Below, piece by piece: positions 18,001-25,464 of a stretch of 64,000 bases of DNA. The notes under the pieces were generated by a model. It was not told the DNA's origin. It worked only from the letters and a program-made list of their open reading frames with translations, and searched no databases. Source of the DNA: DASUAL01 sp035763805 (lineage in GTDB: Bacteria > Gemmatimonadota > Gemmatimonadetes > Gemmatimonadales > GWC2-71-9); contig DASUAL010000067.1 in NCBI GenBank assembly GCA_035763805.1, positions 1-64,000 of the forward strand, written 5' to 3'. The stretch's first letter is position 1; every line of letters starts with the position of its first letter. The translations under genes and the position numbers were made by a program.

Positions 18001-18208
18001 GATCCGCGCCAAGGCCCTGGTGACGCGGCGGTTGCGGCCGTTCCGGATCGGCGGCAAGGTCGTGCATCAGGTCGGAATGCCGTGGCACTGGGGTTGGGAC
18101 GGCCTCGTGACGGGCGACGTGGTGAACCAGCTCACGTCGCTCGTGGGCGACCCCAACGTGAGCATCCACGAAGGCAAGGCCTTCGTGTGCAACGTGGAGC
18201 GAGCCTGA
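15017..18208 (+). CDS. fdnG: formate dehydrogenase catalytic subunit, selenocysteine-containing, Tat-exported
   Basis: A 1063-residue molybdopterin oxidoreductase that oxidises formate to CO2. The N-terminus has a twin-arginine signal (SRREFLLRA then a hydrophobic stretch), so it works outside the cytoplasmic membrane. A [4Fe-4S] site follows (CPYCSVGC ... GCLCPKGA). The frame meets TGA at 15593-15595 and continues without interruption: IENQARI-U-HSSSVPGLG matches the selenocysteine site of FdnG/FdoG/FdhF, and position 193 is close to U196 of E. coli FdnG. A SECIS hairpin follows directly. Later segments GRPGGGVMALRGHASIQGSTDV and the C-terminal molybdopterin-binding domain are intact. ATG 15017 has GAGGGGAGG just upstream. 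The next gene starts inside the stop codon (TGATG). A caller that stops at TGA would split this gene in two. Confidence 0.95.
15593..15624 (+). promoter_or_regulatory. selenocysteine UGA codon with bacterial SECIS element
   Basis: The in-frame TGA (15593-15595) is followed by a perfect 6-bp stem GTCCCC (15608-15613) and GGGGAC (15619-15624) that closes the five-base loop GGTCT (15614-15618). The GGUCU loop and the 18-base distance from UGA to it are the same as in the E. coli fdhF SECIS as I recall it. This element binds SelB and directs selenocysteine insertion. Confidence 0.92.
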
Positions 18209-19020
18209 TGCCCGAGCCGATGGGGTTCTACACCGACACCACGGTGTGCATCGGGTGCAAGGCGTGCGAGGTCGCGTGCAAGGAGTGGAACCAGCTGCCG
18301 GCGCGCGACGGCGGCGCGCCGAAAATGAGCGGCGACAGCTACGACAACACGCTCCGGCTCTCGGGCTCGGACTGGCGCCATGTCAAGTTCATCGAGCAGT
18401 TCAGCGAGGATCGCAGCAAGGCGCGCTGGCTGATGGTCAGCGACGTCTGCAAGCACTGCGTCCAGGCGGGCTGCCTCGACGTCTGCCCCACCGGCGCGAT
18501 CATCCGCACGGAGTTCGACACCGTCGTGATCATGTCGGACACGTGCAACGGCTGCCGCCTGTGCATCGCGGCGTGCCCGTTCGGCGTCATCGACATCAAC
18601 CCCGCCTCCAACACGGCCCAGAAGTGCACCCTGTGCTACGACCGGCTCCAGGCCGGCATGGTCCCGGCGTGCGCCCAAGCCTGCCCCACCAACTCCATTC
18701 AGTTCGGTCCGATCCGTGAGCTCAAGCAACGCGCCGCCGCCCGCGTGCGCCAGCTGCACGTGCTCGGCGAAACGCGCGCCGCCCTCTACGGCGCGGACGA
18801 CGAGATGCTGGGCGGCCTGAACTCGTTCTACCTGTTGGTGGACGAGCCCGAGGTCTACGGGCTGCCGCGCAACCCGAAGCTCCCGACCCGGAACCTGTTC
18901 AAGAGCTCGATGTTCTCGACGGCCGGCGCGCTGCTCCTCGGCTTGTGGGGGCTCGTGAGCCTGAGAATGCGGCGCATGGACGAGCGCGCCGCCACCGAGC
19001 GACCCGGGCTCAATGTCTGA
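18208..19020 (+). CDS. fdnH: formate dehydrogenase iron-sulfur (beta) subunit
   Basis: A 270-residue electron-transfer protein with four [4Fe-4S] cysteine clusters: CIGCKACEVACKEW, CKHCVQAGCLDVCPTG, CNGCRLCIAACPFG and CTLCYDRL ... ACAQACPT. This is the DmsB/FdnH pattern, carrying electrons from the catalytic subunit to the membrane subunit. Near the C-terminus is one hydrophobic helix (MFSTAGALLLGLWGLVSL) followed by RMRR, which should anchor it in the membrane with the soluble part outside, carried along by the Tat signal of the catalytic subunit. The start ATG shares one base with the preceding stop, and the next gene overlaps its end by 8 bases. Confidence 0.93.
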   Translation: MPEPMGFYTDTTVCIGCKACEVACKEWNQLPARDGGAPKMSGDSYDNTLRLSGSDWRHVKFIEQFSEDRSKARWLMVSDVCKHCVQAGCLDVCPTGAIIRTEFDTVVIMSDTCNGCRLCIAACPFGVIDINPASNTAQKCTLCYDRLQAGMVPACAQACPTNSIQFGPIRELKQRAAARVRQLHVLGETRAALYGADDEMLGGLNSFYLLVDEPEVYGLPRNPKLPTRNLFKSSMFSTAGALLLGLWGLVSLRMRRMDERAATERPGLNV

Positions 19021-19951
19021 CACCTTCTTCACGGCGTCGCCGCACTGGGCGTGGTACATCATCGGCTATTTCTTCGTCGGTGGGATCGCCGGCGGAGCGT
19101 TCTTCCTCGCCGCCCTGTTGCACTTCTTCGGCCGGCCGGAGGATCGACCGCTGATTCGGCTGGGGTACTACGTGGCGTTCGTCGGCGCCGTCGTGAGCGG
19201 TCTCCTGCTCACACTCGACCTCACGCGGCCCGAGCGGTTCTGGCACATGCTCATCCAGTCGAACACGGGCCGCCCGATGTTCAAGTCCTGGTCGCCGATG
19301 TCGGTAGGGGCGTGGGGCCTGCTCTTGTTCGGCGGGTTCGCGTTTCTCGGGGCCTTGGGCGCGGCCGCCGAGGAGGGACGGTTGCGGTGGAAGCCGCTCT
19401 CCTGGACCCCCGTTCGGGCGCTCGCTCGTGGTGTGCCGGCCGCCCTGGTCGCCGCCATCGGGGCCGTGCTGGGCCTGTTTCTCGCCGGATACACCGGGGT
19501 CCTGCTTGCGGTGACCAACCGGCCGATCTGGGCCGACTCGAGCTTCCTGGGCGTCCTGTTCCTCGTCTCGGGCGCATCCACGGCCGCCGCCTGCCTCATC
19601 CTGCTGTCGATCCGGCGTCGGATCGCTCATCCGGCATCGTTGGAATGGTTGTCGCGATTCGATCGGGGCGCGCTCATCGTCGAGCTCCTCGTGCTGGTCG
19701 TCTTCCTCCTGTCACTCGGCTCCGTGGCGCGAGTCCTGGTCGGGTGGTGGGGGTTGCTGCTGCTCGTGGGCGTCGTGGGCGCCGGCATTCTCGCGCCGCT
19801 CGTCCTGGAGCGCCGCCCGGGGCGCGAGGGGCCGGAGCGGCTGGTCCAGGCGGCGACGCTGGTACTGCTCGGCGGGCTGCTGCTCCGAATGGTGGTGATC
19901 CTCTCGTCGGAACAGATCTACATCCTCGGCTCGGGCCTCACGAGCCGGTGA
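19013..19951 (+). CDS. NrfD/PsrC-type membrane subunit of formate dehydrogenase
   Basis: A 312-residue integral membrane protein with about eight to nine helices, starting HWAWYIIGYFFVGGIAGGAFF, the usual entry of NrfD/PsrC proteins, and TRPERFWHMLIQSNTGRPMFKSWSPMS in the first loop region, which is diagnostic for the family. It takes electrons from the iron-sulfur subunit to the quinone pool. E. coli FdnGHI uses a haem b cytochrome (FdnI) here instead; in this operon a haem-free NrfD-type subunit takes its place. Start ATG overlaps the previous gene by 8 bases, and the following lipoprotein start overlaps its stop (TGATG). Confidence 0.9.
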   Translation: MSDTFFTASPHWAWYIIGYFFVGGIAGGAFFLAALLHFFGRPEDRPLIRLGYYVAFVGAVVSGLLLTLDLTRPERFWHMLIQSNTGRPMFKSWSPMSVGAWGLLLFGGFAFLGALGAAAEEGRLRWKPLSWTPVRALARGVPAALVAAIGAVLGLFLAGYTGVLLAVTNRPIWADSSFLGVLFLVSGASTAAACLILLSIRRRIAHPASLEWLSRFDRGALIVELLVLVVFLLSLGSVARVLVGWWGLLLLVGVVGAGILAPLVLERRPGREGPERLVQAATLVLLGGLLLRMVVILSSEQIYILGSGLTSR

Positions 19952-20187
19952 TGCTACGTCGCGTCGTCGGCAGCCTGCCGGTCCTGCTTCTCGCAGCCGC
20001 CGCCTGCGCGAGCCCCGAGGCGCGCCGCACGCGCGGTGGCGGACCCGGCGCGGATCCGGGCAACCGTGGCCCCACAGTGGTGTTTCACGACGGGGCGAAT
20101 CCCTACTACCAGACTCCCTGCGTCACCAAGCCCCTGAGATGCGAGGGGCCGAGGCCGGTATTCGGAACGACTGGGAGACCCGACTAA
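19951..20187 (+). CDS. small lipoprotein in the formate dehydrogenase operon
   Basis: A 78-residue protein with a clear lipoprotein signal: MLRRVV, a hydrophobic stretch and the lipobox LAAAAC at about residue 20. The rest is glycine and proline rich with two more cysteines in YYQTPCVTKPLRC. I do not recognise the family. The ATG overlaps the NrfD stop by one base and the gene overlaps fdhE by 49 bases, so it is translated as part of the operon. The conserved-looking segment TVVFHDGANPYYQTPC may be functional, but no role can be inferred beyond an outer-face location next to the exported formate dehydrogenase. Confidence 0.7.
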   Translation: MLRRVVGSLPVLLLAAAACASPEARRTRGGGPGADPGNRGPTVVFHDGANPYYQTPCVTKPLRCEGPRPVFGTTGRPD

Positions 20188-21023
20188 CCGGGCTCGAGCA
20201 GGACAACCCGGAGTGGCGCTCCTGGCTCGCGCTGGTGCGGGAGACGGCGCCGCTTCTGCACGAGCGCGCTTGGGCGGCGCCGCTCGCCGACGAGCCCGCG
20301 CCCCCCAACCGGGCCGCCACACCGCTGCTCGACGGCCGGCAGCTGCGCGTCGATGCGGGCCGGGTGCGCGACGCCCTGATGCGCCTGGCCGCCGCCAGCA
20401 GCCACCCCTCGCTGGCCGGCTATCGGTCGAGCCCCGACGACGCCGTAGCCTTGGTCGAGGCGACAGTGCGGCAGGATGATGTCCGCGCAGCCGCGCTGGC
20501 GGCGGCCGCCGAAACTGAGGCCGGGGTGCTGGCGACGTTAGGGCGGCTCGTCGCCTTCCCCATCCTCGTGGCGTGCGGGCGACAGCTGGCCGGGAGCCTC
20601 CCCCCGCACTGGCCTCACGGCTACTGCCCGATCTGCGGGGCGTGGCCCGTGCTCGCCGAGCTGATCGGAATCGACCGCGCCCGCCGGCTGCGCTGCGGCC
20701 GGTGCGCGTGCGACTGGCAGGTCAACTGGCTGCACTGCCCCTATTGCGGCGAGAACGATCACCGGCAGCTTGGAGCGCTTGTTCCCGAGGGCGGCCCCGA
20801 GACGCGCAAGGTCGAAACGTGCGACAGCTGCCTCGGCTACGTGAAGTCCGTCACCACGCTGCAACCGGCTCCGCCGATCGAGCTGCTGCTGTGCGATCTG
20901 GAAACGGTCGAGCTCGATCTGGTGGCGGCCGATCGCGGCTTCGTGAGGCCGACGGGGCTCGGATATCCGATTGACGTGCGCGTCGCCGCTCGGCGAGCCC
21001 GTTCCATCCTTCCGTTCGGCTGA
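20139..21023 (+). CDS. fdhE: formate dehydrogenase accessory protein FdhE
   Basis: A 294-residue protein of the FdhE family, needed for maturation of Tat-exported formate dehydrogenases; E. coli FdhE is an iron-binding rubredoxin-like protein that contacts the catalytic subunit. The N-terminal helical region contains NPEWRSWLALVRE, and the C-terminal half has the four diagnostic CxxC motifs: GYCPICGAW, LRCGRCACDW, LHCPYCGEND and ETCDSCLGY. It ends near VDLVAADRGFVRPTGLGYP-like sequence typical of the family. The start overlaps the lipoprotein gene by 49 bases; no later start codon would keep the conserved N-terminus, so the overlap is probably real. Confidence 0.93.
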   Translation: MRGAEAGIRNDWETRLTGLEQDNPEWRSWLALVRETAPLLHERAWAAPLADEPAPPNRAATPLLDGRQLRVDAGRVRDALMRLAAASSHPSLAGYRSSPDDAVALVEATVRQDDVRAAALAAAAETEAGVLATLGRLVAFPILVACGRQLAGSLPPHWPHGYCPICGAWPVLAELIGIDRARRLRCGRCACDWQVNWLHCPYCGENDHRQLGALVPEGGPETRKVETCDSCLGYVKSVTTLQPAPPIELLLCDLETVELDLVAADRGFVRPTGLGYPIDVRVAARRARSILPFG

Positions 21024-21024
21024 G

Positions 21025-21369
21025 ATGCCCTCCTCGAAGAGTCCCCGCCCGGCCGAGATCTGCAGCCAGCTGCTTGCCGCGCTCGACGCCTCTGAAGGCC
21101 GCCGCCGCAAGCGCAAGCGCGACACGACTCCCGACGCGATTGGGCTGGAAATCAAGCGCGAGCTCCTGGCCGCCGCGGTGCGCGAAGATCCCGATCCCGA
21201 GGGGTTCGAAGGTTGGCTGCTGGAGCGCTCGCTCGCGTCCCCGGCGAGCGGCGCCGTGCACGCCATGGCCCAGTCCGTGTTGGCCGAGTGGCGCCTGGCG
21301 CTCGAGTCGGGGCCGTTCCGCAGCTGGTTGGGGGGAGGCGCGCCTTCTGACGACGCGGGCCGCGACTAG
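21025..21369 (+). CDS. hypothetical protein at the end of the formate dehydrogenase operon
   Basis: A 114-residue protein starting one base after the fdhE stop, so almost certainly co-transcribed with it. It begins MPSSKSPRPAEICSQLL and has a basic patch EGRRRKRKRDTTPD, then a helical part with DPDPEGFEGWLLERSL. It looks like a small soluble, mostly helical protein without cysteines beyond one and without a signal peptide, so it probably acts in the cytoplasm, like FdhE. I do not recognise the family. A role in formate dehydrogenase maturation or regulation is inference from position only. It overlaps the convergent JAB/MPN-like gene by 4 bases. Confidence 0.75.
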   Translation: MPSSKSPRPAEICSQLLAALDASEGRRRKRKRDTTPDAIGLEIKRELLAAAVREDPDPEGFEGWLLERSLASPASGAVHAMAQSVLAEWRLALESGPFRSWLGGGAPSDDAGRD

Positions 21370-21977
21370 CGGACCGCGAGCGGCGCGGGATGGCGCACGG
21401 TGCCGTCCGCGGCCTTGGCTGCCGCATCGAGCGAGTCCGGGTCCCACATCACGAGCGTCACGACGTCGCGCGCGGACGCGAACGTCGCGAGGTCCATCGG
21501 CGACAGCCCGCGTTCCTTCAGGGCGCGGCCGGCCGGGTCTGCCCGGTACGGATGCGTGTGCCAGGTCCCGACGGACTGGTCCACGTCGTCGCAGTTTCCC
21601 GACACCGCGAACTGTAGCTGCTTCAGGTCGGCCGCCTCCACGATTCCCTTTACCCAGAGCGTGTCGCGCGCGATGTCGCCCTGAAGGCAGCCGAGATACT
21701 CGCGCTGAGTGGGCTTGCCGGTACCCAGTAGCTGCGTGAGAGTGTTCTGGTCGGCGATCTCATCCCAGTGGCGGTTGTTCTCGACCCACACGGCGCTCAT
21801 CTGATCGCGGAGTTGGGCTGGAAGGACAACGACTTCGAAAGACGGGGAGAAGGGAGAAGCGAGAGGTACCCTCCCTGGCTTATCGTCACTCCGGTGCGCA
21901 CCGAGAGGTACTTCTCCCATCTCCCCTCTCCCTAGAATCGCACCGCCCAAAAACAGTGCGGCGACGACCGCCCTCAT
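21366..21977 (-). CDS. JAB/MPN (JAMM)-like putative metallopeptidase, secreted
   Basis: A 203-residue protein with a hydrophobic N-terminus (RAVVAALFLGGAILG), a low-complexity linker (residues about 18-45) and an MPN-like domain. The JAMM signature is recognisable: upstream glutamate in REYLGCLQG (about E93), then GTWHTHP (H140, H142) and SPMD (S159, D162). The spacing from the second histidine to the serine is 16 residues against 7 in canonical JAMM enzymes, so the family call is tentative and activity doubtful. Its ATG overlaps the TGA of the upstream YbhB-like gene (ATGA), so the two are coupled. The linker is encoded by an inverted repeat, described separately. Confidence 0.6.
   Translation of the reverse strand: MRAVVAALFLGGAILGRGEMGEVPLGAHRSDDKPGRVPLASPFSPSFEVVVLPAQLRDQMSAVWVENNRHWDEIADQNTLTQLLGTGKPTQREYLGCLQGDIARDTLWVKGIVEAADLKQLQFAVSGNCDDVDQSVGTWHTHPYRADPAGRALKERGLSPMDLATFASARDVVTLVMWDPDSLDAAAKAADGTVRHPAPLAVR
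21844..21926. repeat. inverted repeat inside the JAB/MPN-like gene
   Basis: GGGGAGAAGGGAGAAG (21844-21859) and CTTCTCCCATCTCCCC (21911-21926) are inverted copies with 15 of 16 positions paired, 51 bases apart; GAGAGGTAC also occurs twice as a direct repeat within the unit. It looks like a small repeat element that landed in, or was taken into, the reading frame. Confidence 0.55.
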
Positions 21978-22450
21978 CGCTTCCGCCTCGCGTACGTCCC
22001 CACCAGCTGCGCCGTTCCCAAGACGTGGCCCTTCATCGCAGCCTCCACCTCCTGCTTCGTGGCGCCGGGCCCGAGCTTCAGGTGCGCGTCGAGCGCGTAC
22101 AGCTTGAAGAAGTAGCGGTGCGCCGGACCTGGCGGCGGGCACGGTCCGCCATAGCCCGTGCGGCGGAAGTCGTTACGCCCCTGGATCGCGCCGCCCAGAT
22201 CCGGGAGCGTGTCGGTCTTGGGAACGTTCTCTGGCAGCTGCACCGCACTCCCCGGCAGATCGTAGAGCACCCAGTGCACCCAGGTGCCTGCCGGGGCATC
22301 GGGGTCATTCGCGATCACGGCGAATGCGGCTGTACCCCGCGGCGTCCCCCCCCACGAGAGCGCCGGTGACACGTCGGCTCCGTCGCAGGTGTGCTTGACG
22401 GGGATGGGGCTGCCTTCCCTAAAGGCGGTGCTGGTGAGCGCGAGCGCCAT
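21974..22450 (-). CDS. YbhB/YbcL-family (PEBP, Raf-kinase-inhibitor-like) protein
   Basis: A 158-residue protein of the phosphatidylethanolamine-binding fold. Family motifs are all present: CDGADVSPALSW, ANDPDAPAGTWVHWVLYDLP, GRNDFRRTGYGGPCPPPG and HRYFFKLYALD. Bacterial members have no settled function; some are cytoplasmic and some periplasmic, and this one has no signal peptide when started at the ATG at 22450. Extending the frame upstream gives an arginine and proline-rich stretch without similarity, so the shorter start was chosen. It overlaps the downstream JAB/MPN-like gene by four bases. Confidence 0.92.
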   Translation of the reverse strand: MALALTSTAFREGSPIPVKHTCDGADVSPALSWGGTPRGTAAFAVIANDPDAPAGTWVHWVLYDLPGSAVQLPENVPKTDTLPDLGGAIQGRNDFRRTGYGGPCPPPGPAHRYFFKLYALDAHLKLGPGATKQEVEAAMKGHVLGTAQLVGTYARRKR

Positions 22451-22471
22451 ACGGCTTGAAACATAAAGCCA

Positions 22472-22501
22472 AACCCGGGGCCACGTGTTGCACCCCGGGT
22501 T
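22472..22501 (-). terminator. inverted repeat downstream of the YceI-TPR gene
   Basis: AACCCGGGG (22472-22480) and CCCCGGGTT (22493-22501), a perfect 9-bp stem with a 12-base loop, in the gap between the YceI-TPR gene (stop at 22619) and the YbhB-like gene (start at 22450) on the same strand. Could end transcription of the former; no T-tract. Confidence 0.4.
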
Positions 22502-22550
22502 GACCGGCCGGGCGAAGTGGCCGTCACACTTCGGCCGCGACCTCAACGAC

Positions 22551-22614
22551 AGATGTCAGGTGTCGGGCGTTAGATGTCAGAGAAGGCCAAACACCTAGCC
22601 GCTAACACCTGGCC
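22551..22614. repeat. degenerate dispersed repeat, TGTCAG/GTTAG type
   Basis: AGATGTCAG occurs twice (22551-22559 and 22572-22580) with GTGTCGGGCGTTAG between, and AACACCT twice in the following 34 bases (22590-22596, 22604-22610), which is the opposite-strand form of AGGTGTT. It fills the gap before the YceI-TPR stop and resembles the degenerate repeats at 2576, 29103 and 35161. Confidence 0.4.
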
Positions 22615-22618
22615 CCAT

Positions 22619-23632
22619 TCAGTTCAGCCACCGCAGCACTTCCATCGCGCCGACGTTTTGCGGATTCATTGCCAGCGCCTTCTGGTAGTTGGAACGCGCG
22701 GCCGTGCGGTCGCCCTTCGCGAGGTAGGCCTCACCGAGGCTGTCGTACACGTTGGACGACTGCGGGAAGCTCTCGACATTGAGCTGGAACATGGCGATCG
22801 CCTCGGCCACCTTCCCGGCCTGGAGCAGCTTGTACCCGAGTGTGTTGAGCTGCGCCTCGCCGGTCGAATAGGTGGCGGTGTCGCGCTGCAGTTCGCGGTA
22901 CCGCGCCAGTGCCGCGTCCAGCCCGCGCTCGTCCAGGGTCTGGTTGAGCGCCTCGGCCAGCGACTTCGTGCCGGGTCGCGCCGGGAAGTTGCGCCGGCTG
23001 AAGTTCCAGATGATCCCTTCCACCGTGAGGTCGATCTCCACCGTGTCGGCGAGCGCCATACGTGTGAGGTCGACGAACTGGTTCCAGAAGTTGCTTCCGG
23101 TGATGCCGTAGTCCGTGCGGTCGAGCCGCAGGCTTCCCGCGAAGCCTATGCGCGTGTTGCCCCAAGCATCCTTCATCTTGCCGTGCATCTGGGTGAACGG
23201 GATCGCGATCTCGCGGGTCACGCCGCGCAGCGTGAAGGGGCCGCGCGCGACGAAGCCGCTTCCGGTGCGATCGATCCGCGTGCTCTGAAATAAGATCGTC
23301 GGGAACGAGTCCACGTTGAAGAAGCTCGGGCCGCGGAGGTCTCTGTCCCGGAACTCGGTCCCGGTGTCGATGCTCTTCGCCTGGATCAGGACAGAGACCG
23401 TGGACTTCGCGACGTCCTTGTCGACGTACATGATCGTGCCCGCGTACTCCTTGAAGCGCCCGCGGACGTTCGTGAGTCCCATGAAACGGATGCTGAACCC
23501 GATCTCGGAGTGCGCGAAGTCGACGTCGAACTTCTCGGCATCGATGGCCGAGCCCCATCCCGGTGGCGCGGGCAGCGGTAGCGCCACGACGACTAGCAGG
23601 GGGAGCACGGTGGCAGGACGAAGCGCGGGCAT
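22619..23632 (-). CDS. secreted YceI-domain protein fused to TPR repeats
   Basis: A 337-residue protein. After a signal peptide (TVLPLLVVVALPLPAP) comes a full YceI domain, residues about 30-210, with FDVDFAHSEIGFSIRFMGLT, SIDTGTEFRDRDLRGPSFF and FTLRGVTREI, the lipocalin-like fold that binds polyisoprenoids or other long lipids. Residues 230-337 form about three tetratricopeptide repeats (LNTLGYKLLQAGKVAEAIAM, VYDSLGEAYLAKGDRTAARS). The combination suggests a periplasmic lipid carrier that docks to partner proteins, which is inference. GGAGGG lies seven bases before the ATG. It is divergent from the histidine kinase at 23758. Confidence 0.9.
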   Translation of the reverse strand: MPALRPATVLPLLVVVALPLPAPPGWGSAIDAEKFDVDFAHSEIGFSIRFMGLTNVRGRFKEYAGTIMYVDKDVAKSTVSVLIQAKSIDTGTEFRDRDLRGPSFFNVDSFPTILFQSTRIDRTGSGFVARGPFTLRGVTREIAIPFTQMHGKMKDAWGNTRIGFAGSLRLDRTDYGITGSNFWNQFVDLTRMALADTVEIDLTVEGIIWNFSRRNFPARPGTKSLAEALNQTLDERGLDAALARYRELQRDTATYSTGEAQLNTLGYKLLQAGKVAEAIAMFQLNVESFPQSSNVYDSLGEAYLAKGDRTAARSNYQKALAMNPQNVGAMEVLRWLN

Positions 23633-23757
23633 GGTCGACCCTCCAGGCGCAAGCTATCGCGTCCCCCCGGTCCGCAGGTGGAGAAGCGGTGGGAAGACTG
23701 TCAGAAAACGGTCAAGCTGTCTTGAAAGTCGGCCGAATGAGGTGCATTTCTCCGGGG

Positions 23758-25464
23758 ATGGCCCGGCGCCTCCACCCGCGCGGCCTGTTGGTCGCGGTGC
23801 TGCTGCTCGGCAGCCTCTTGCTCACGGGCATCCTCGCCCTGCAGGCGCATACCACCTTCCTGTATCACCGCGCCACGGCGGAGCGTGTGCTACGCGACTA
23901 CGCGCGCCTCGCCGCCGCACGGTTCGCCCAGCGCACAGCGCAGGCGCTCTATTATTTCGCCTACTGGCCCGTCATGGACGCGCTGGCGCGCTCGAAAGCG
24001 GGCACCCCCGGGGCGGCGCTACCCGCTCCAGCGAAGCTCGCGGCGGGGCTGAAGCCGCATGCCAGCGATTTCCTCAAGCTCGCGCGCTACAGCTTTCGAC
24101 TGGATCTCACGACCGGCCGGATGGAGACCGCGGGGGGCGCGCCGTCCGCCGCGGCCCGCCGGTGGCTCGTCCATACCCTGCGGGTGCATAGCCGCACCGT
24201 GTACCAGCCGAAGGAGCGCCTTGCGGCGATCGTGCACACGGTCGACGGCCTCCCGCGGGCGATCGTGTACACCGTGACGACAAAGCACGCCGACGTGACG
24301 CCTATCGTCGTCGGTGTCGAGGCCGATCCGAAGGGGTTCGAGCCGTTCTACACGATGGACGCGGAGAAATTCCCGCTGCTGCCCCGACCGCTTACGGGGG
24401 GCGTGATCTACGACTCCCTCGGATCCGTGATCGTCACCGACGCGAGCGGCGTAGAGCTGTACCGATCACCGGTCCAATACGAGCGTACGTTCTCGGCGGG
24501 GGACACCGTCGAGACGATGATGGGCGGCATGCTGATGCAGGTCGCGCTGCGTCCGGAGATGGCGGCGAAGCTCGTGATCGGCGGCCTGCCGCGCTCGCGC
24601 CTGCCCTTGCTGCTGGGTGTGCTCACGCTCACGGCGGGGCTGATCGTCACCGCTCTGGTACAGCTGCGGCGCGAGTACGAGCTGGCCCGCCTGCGCGCGG
24701 ACTTCGTGTCCGGCGTCTCGCACGAGCTCCGCACCCCGCTCGCGCAGATCCGTATGTTCTCGGAGACGCTGCTACTCGGTCGCGTGCGCTCGGAGGACGA
24801 GCGGCGGCGTTCGCTCGAGATCGTCGACCAGGAGGCCCGTCGACTCACGCACTTGGTGGAGAATCTGCTGCACTTCTCTCGGTCCGAGCGGCAGGTCACG
24901 CGCCTCTCACCCGCCCCCGCCCGACTGGCACCCCTGGTACGCGAGGCGGTGGAGGGGTTCGCGCCGCTCGCGACGGCACGTGGCGTCACGCTGCGCGTCG
25001 AGGCCGGCGAGGAGGTCGTGGCGAGCGTGGACGCGGACGCGCTGCGCCAGATGCTCCTCAACCTGCTCGACAACGCCGTGAAGTACGGGCCACCGGGCCA
25101 GCTCGTCACGGTCGGGGTCGTGGCGACCCCCACGTGCGCGCGCATCTGGGTCGACGACGAGGGCCCCGGTATCCCGCCCGCCGACCGGGAACGAGTCTGG
25201 GACCGGTTCTGGCGCCTCGAGCGCGACCGCGGCTCCGCGATCGCCGGAACGGGGATCGGCCTCGCCGTCGTGCGCGAGCTGGTCGCGCTGCACGGCGGGC
25301 GCGCGTGGGTCGAGGACGCGCCCAGCGGCGCGCGGTTCGTAATCGAGCTGCCCCTCCCCGGGAGCGCCGCGGATGAGACTACCGGCACCGCTCCCGCTCC
25401 CGCTCCCGCCCCCGCCCCCGCGGTTCCTGCCCGCCCACCAGCACCGGCCGGGGTCGAGCGATGA
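23758..25464 (+). CDS. membrane sensor histidine kinase, OmpR-system type
   Basis: A 568-residue kinase with two membrane helices, residues about 9-31 (LLVAVLLLGSLLLTGILAL) and 283-303 (LPLLLGVLTLTAGLIVTALV), enclosing a 250-residue periplasmic sensor of no recognised family. There is no HAMP; the second helix runs into a short linker and the H box (FVSGVSHELRTPLAQIR). N box LLNLLDNAVKYG, G1 VDDEGPGIP and G2 GTGIGLAVVRELV are intact. The tail is an Ala-Pro linker, TAPAPAPAPAPAVPARPP, made by a hexanucleotide repeat. ATG 23758 was preferred; an ATG at 23737 is possible. Its stop overlaps the start of the response regulator (ATGA). Confidence 0.92.
   Translation: MARRLHPRGLLVAVLLLGSLLLTGILALQAHTTFLYHRATAERVLRDYARLAAARFAQRTAQALYYFAYWPVMDALARSKAGTPGAALPAPAKLAAGLKPHASDFLKLARYSFRLDLTTGRMETAGGAPSAAARRWLVHTLRVHSRTVYQPKERLAAIVHTVDGLPRAIVYTVTTKHADVTPIVVGVEADPKGFEPFYTMDAEKFPLLPRPLTGGVIYDSLGSVIVTDASGVELYRSPVQYERTFSAGDTVETMMGGMLMQVALRPEMAAKLVIGGLPRSRLPLLLGVLTLTAGLIVTALVQLRREYELARLRADFVSGVSHELRTPLAQIRMFSETLLLGRVRSEDERRRSLEIVDQEARRLTHLVENLLHFSRSERQVTRLSPAPARLAPLVREAVEGFAPLATARGVTLRVEAGEEVVASVDADALRQMLLNLLDNAVKYGPPGQLVTVGVVATPTCARIWVDDEGPGIPPADRERVWDRFWRLERDRGSAIAGTGIGLAVVRELVALHGGRAWVEDAPSGARFVIELPLPGSAADETTGTAPAPAPAPAPAVPARPPAPAGVER
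25391..25420 (+). repeat. hexanucleotide tandem repeat coding an Ala-Pro tail
   Basis: Five copies of CTCCCG/CCCCCG in a row inside the 3' end of the kinase gene, read as alternating alanine and proline. Copy-number change would alter tail length without breaking the frame. Confidence 0.6.
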
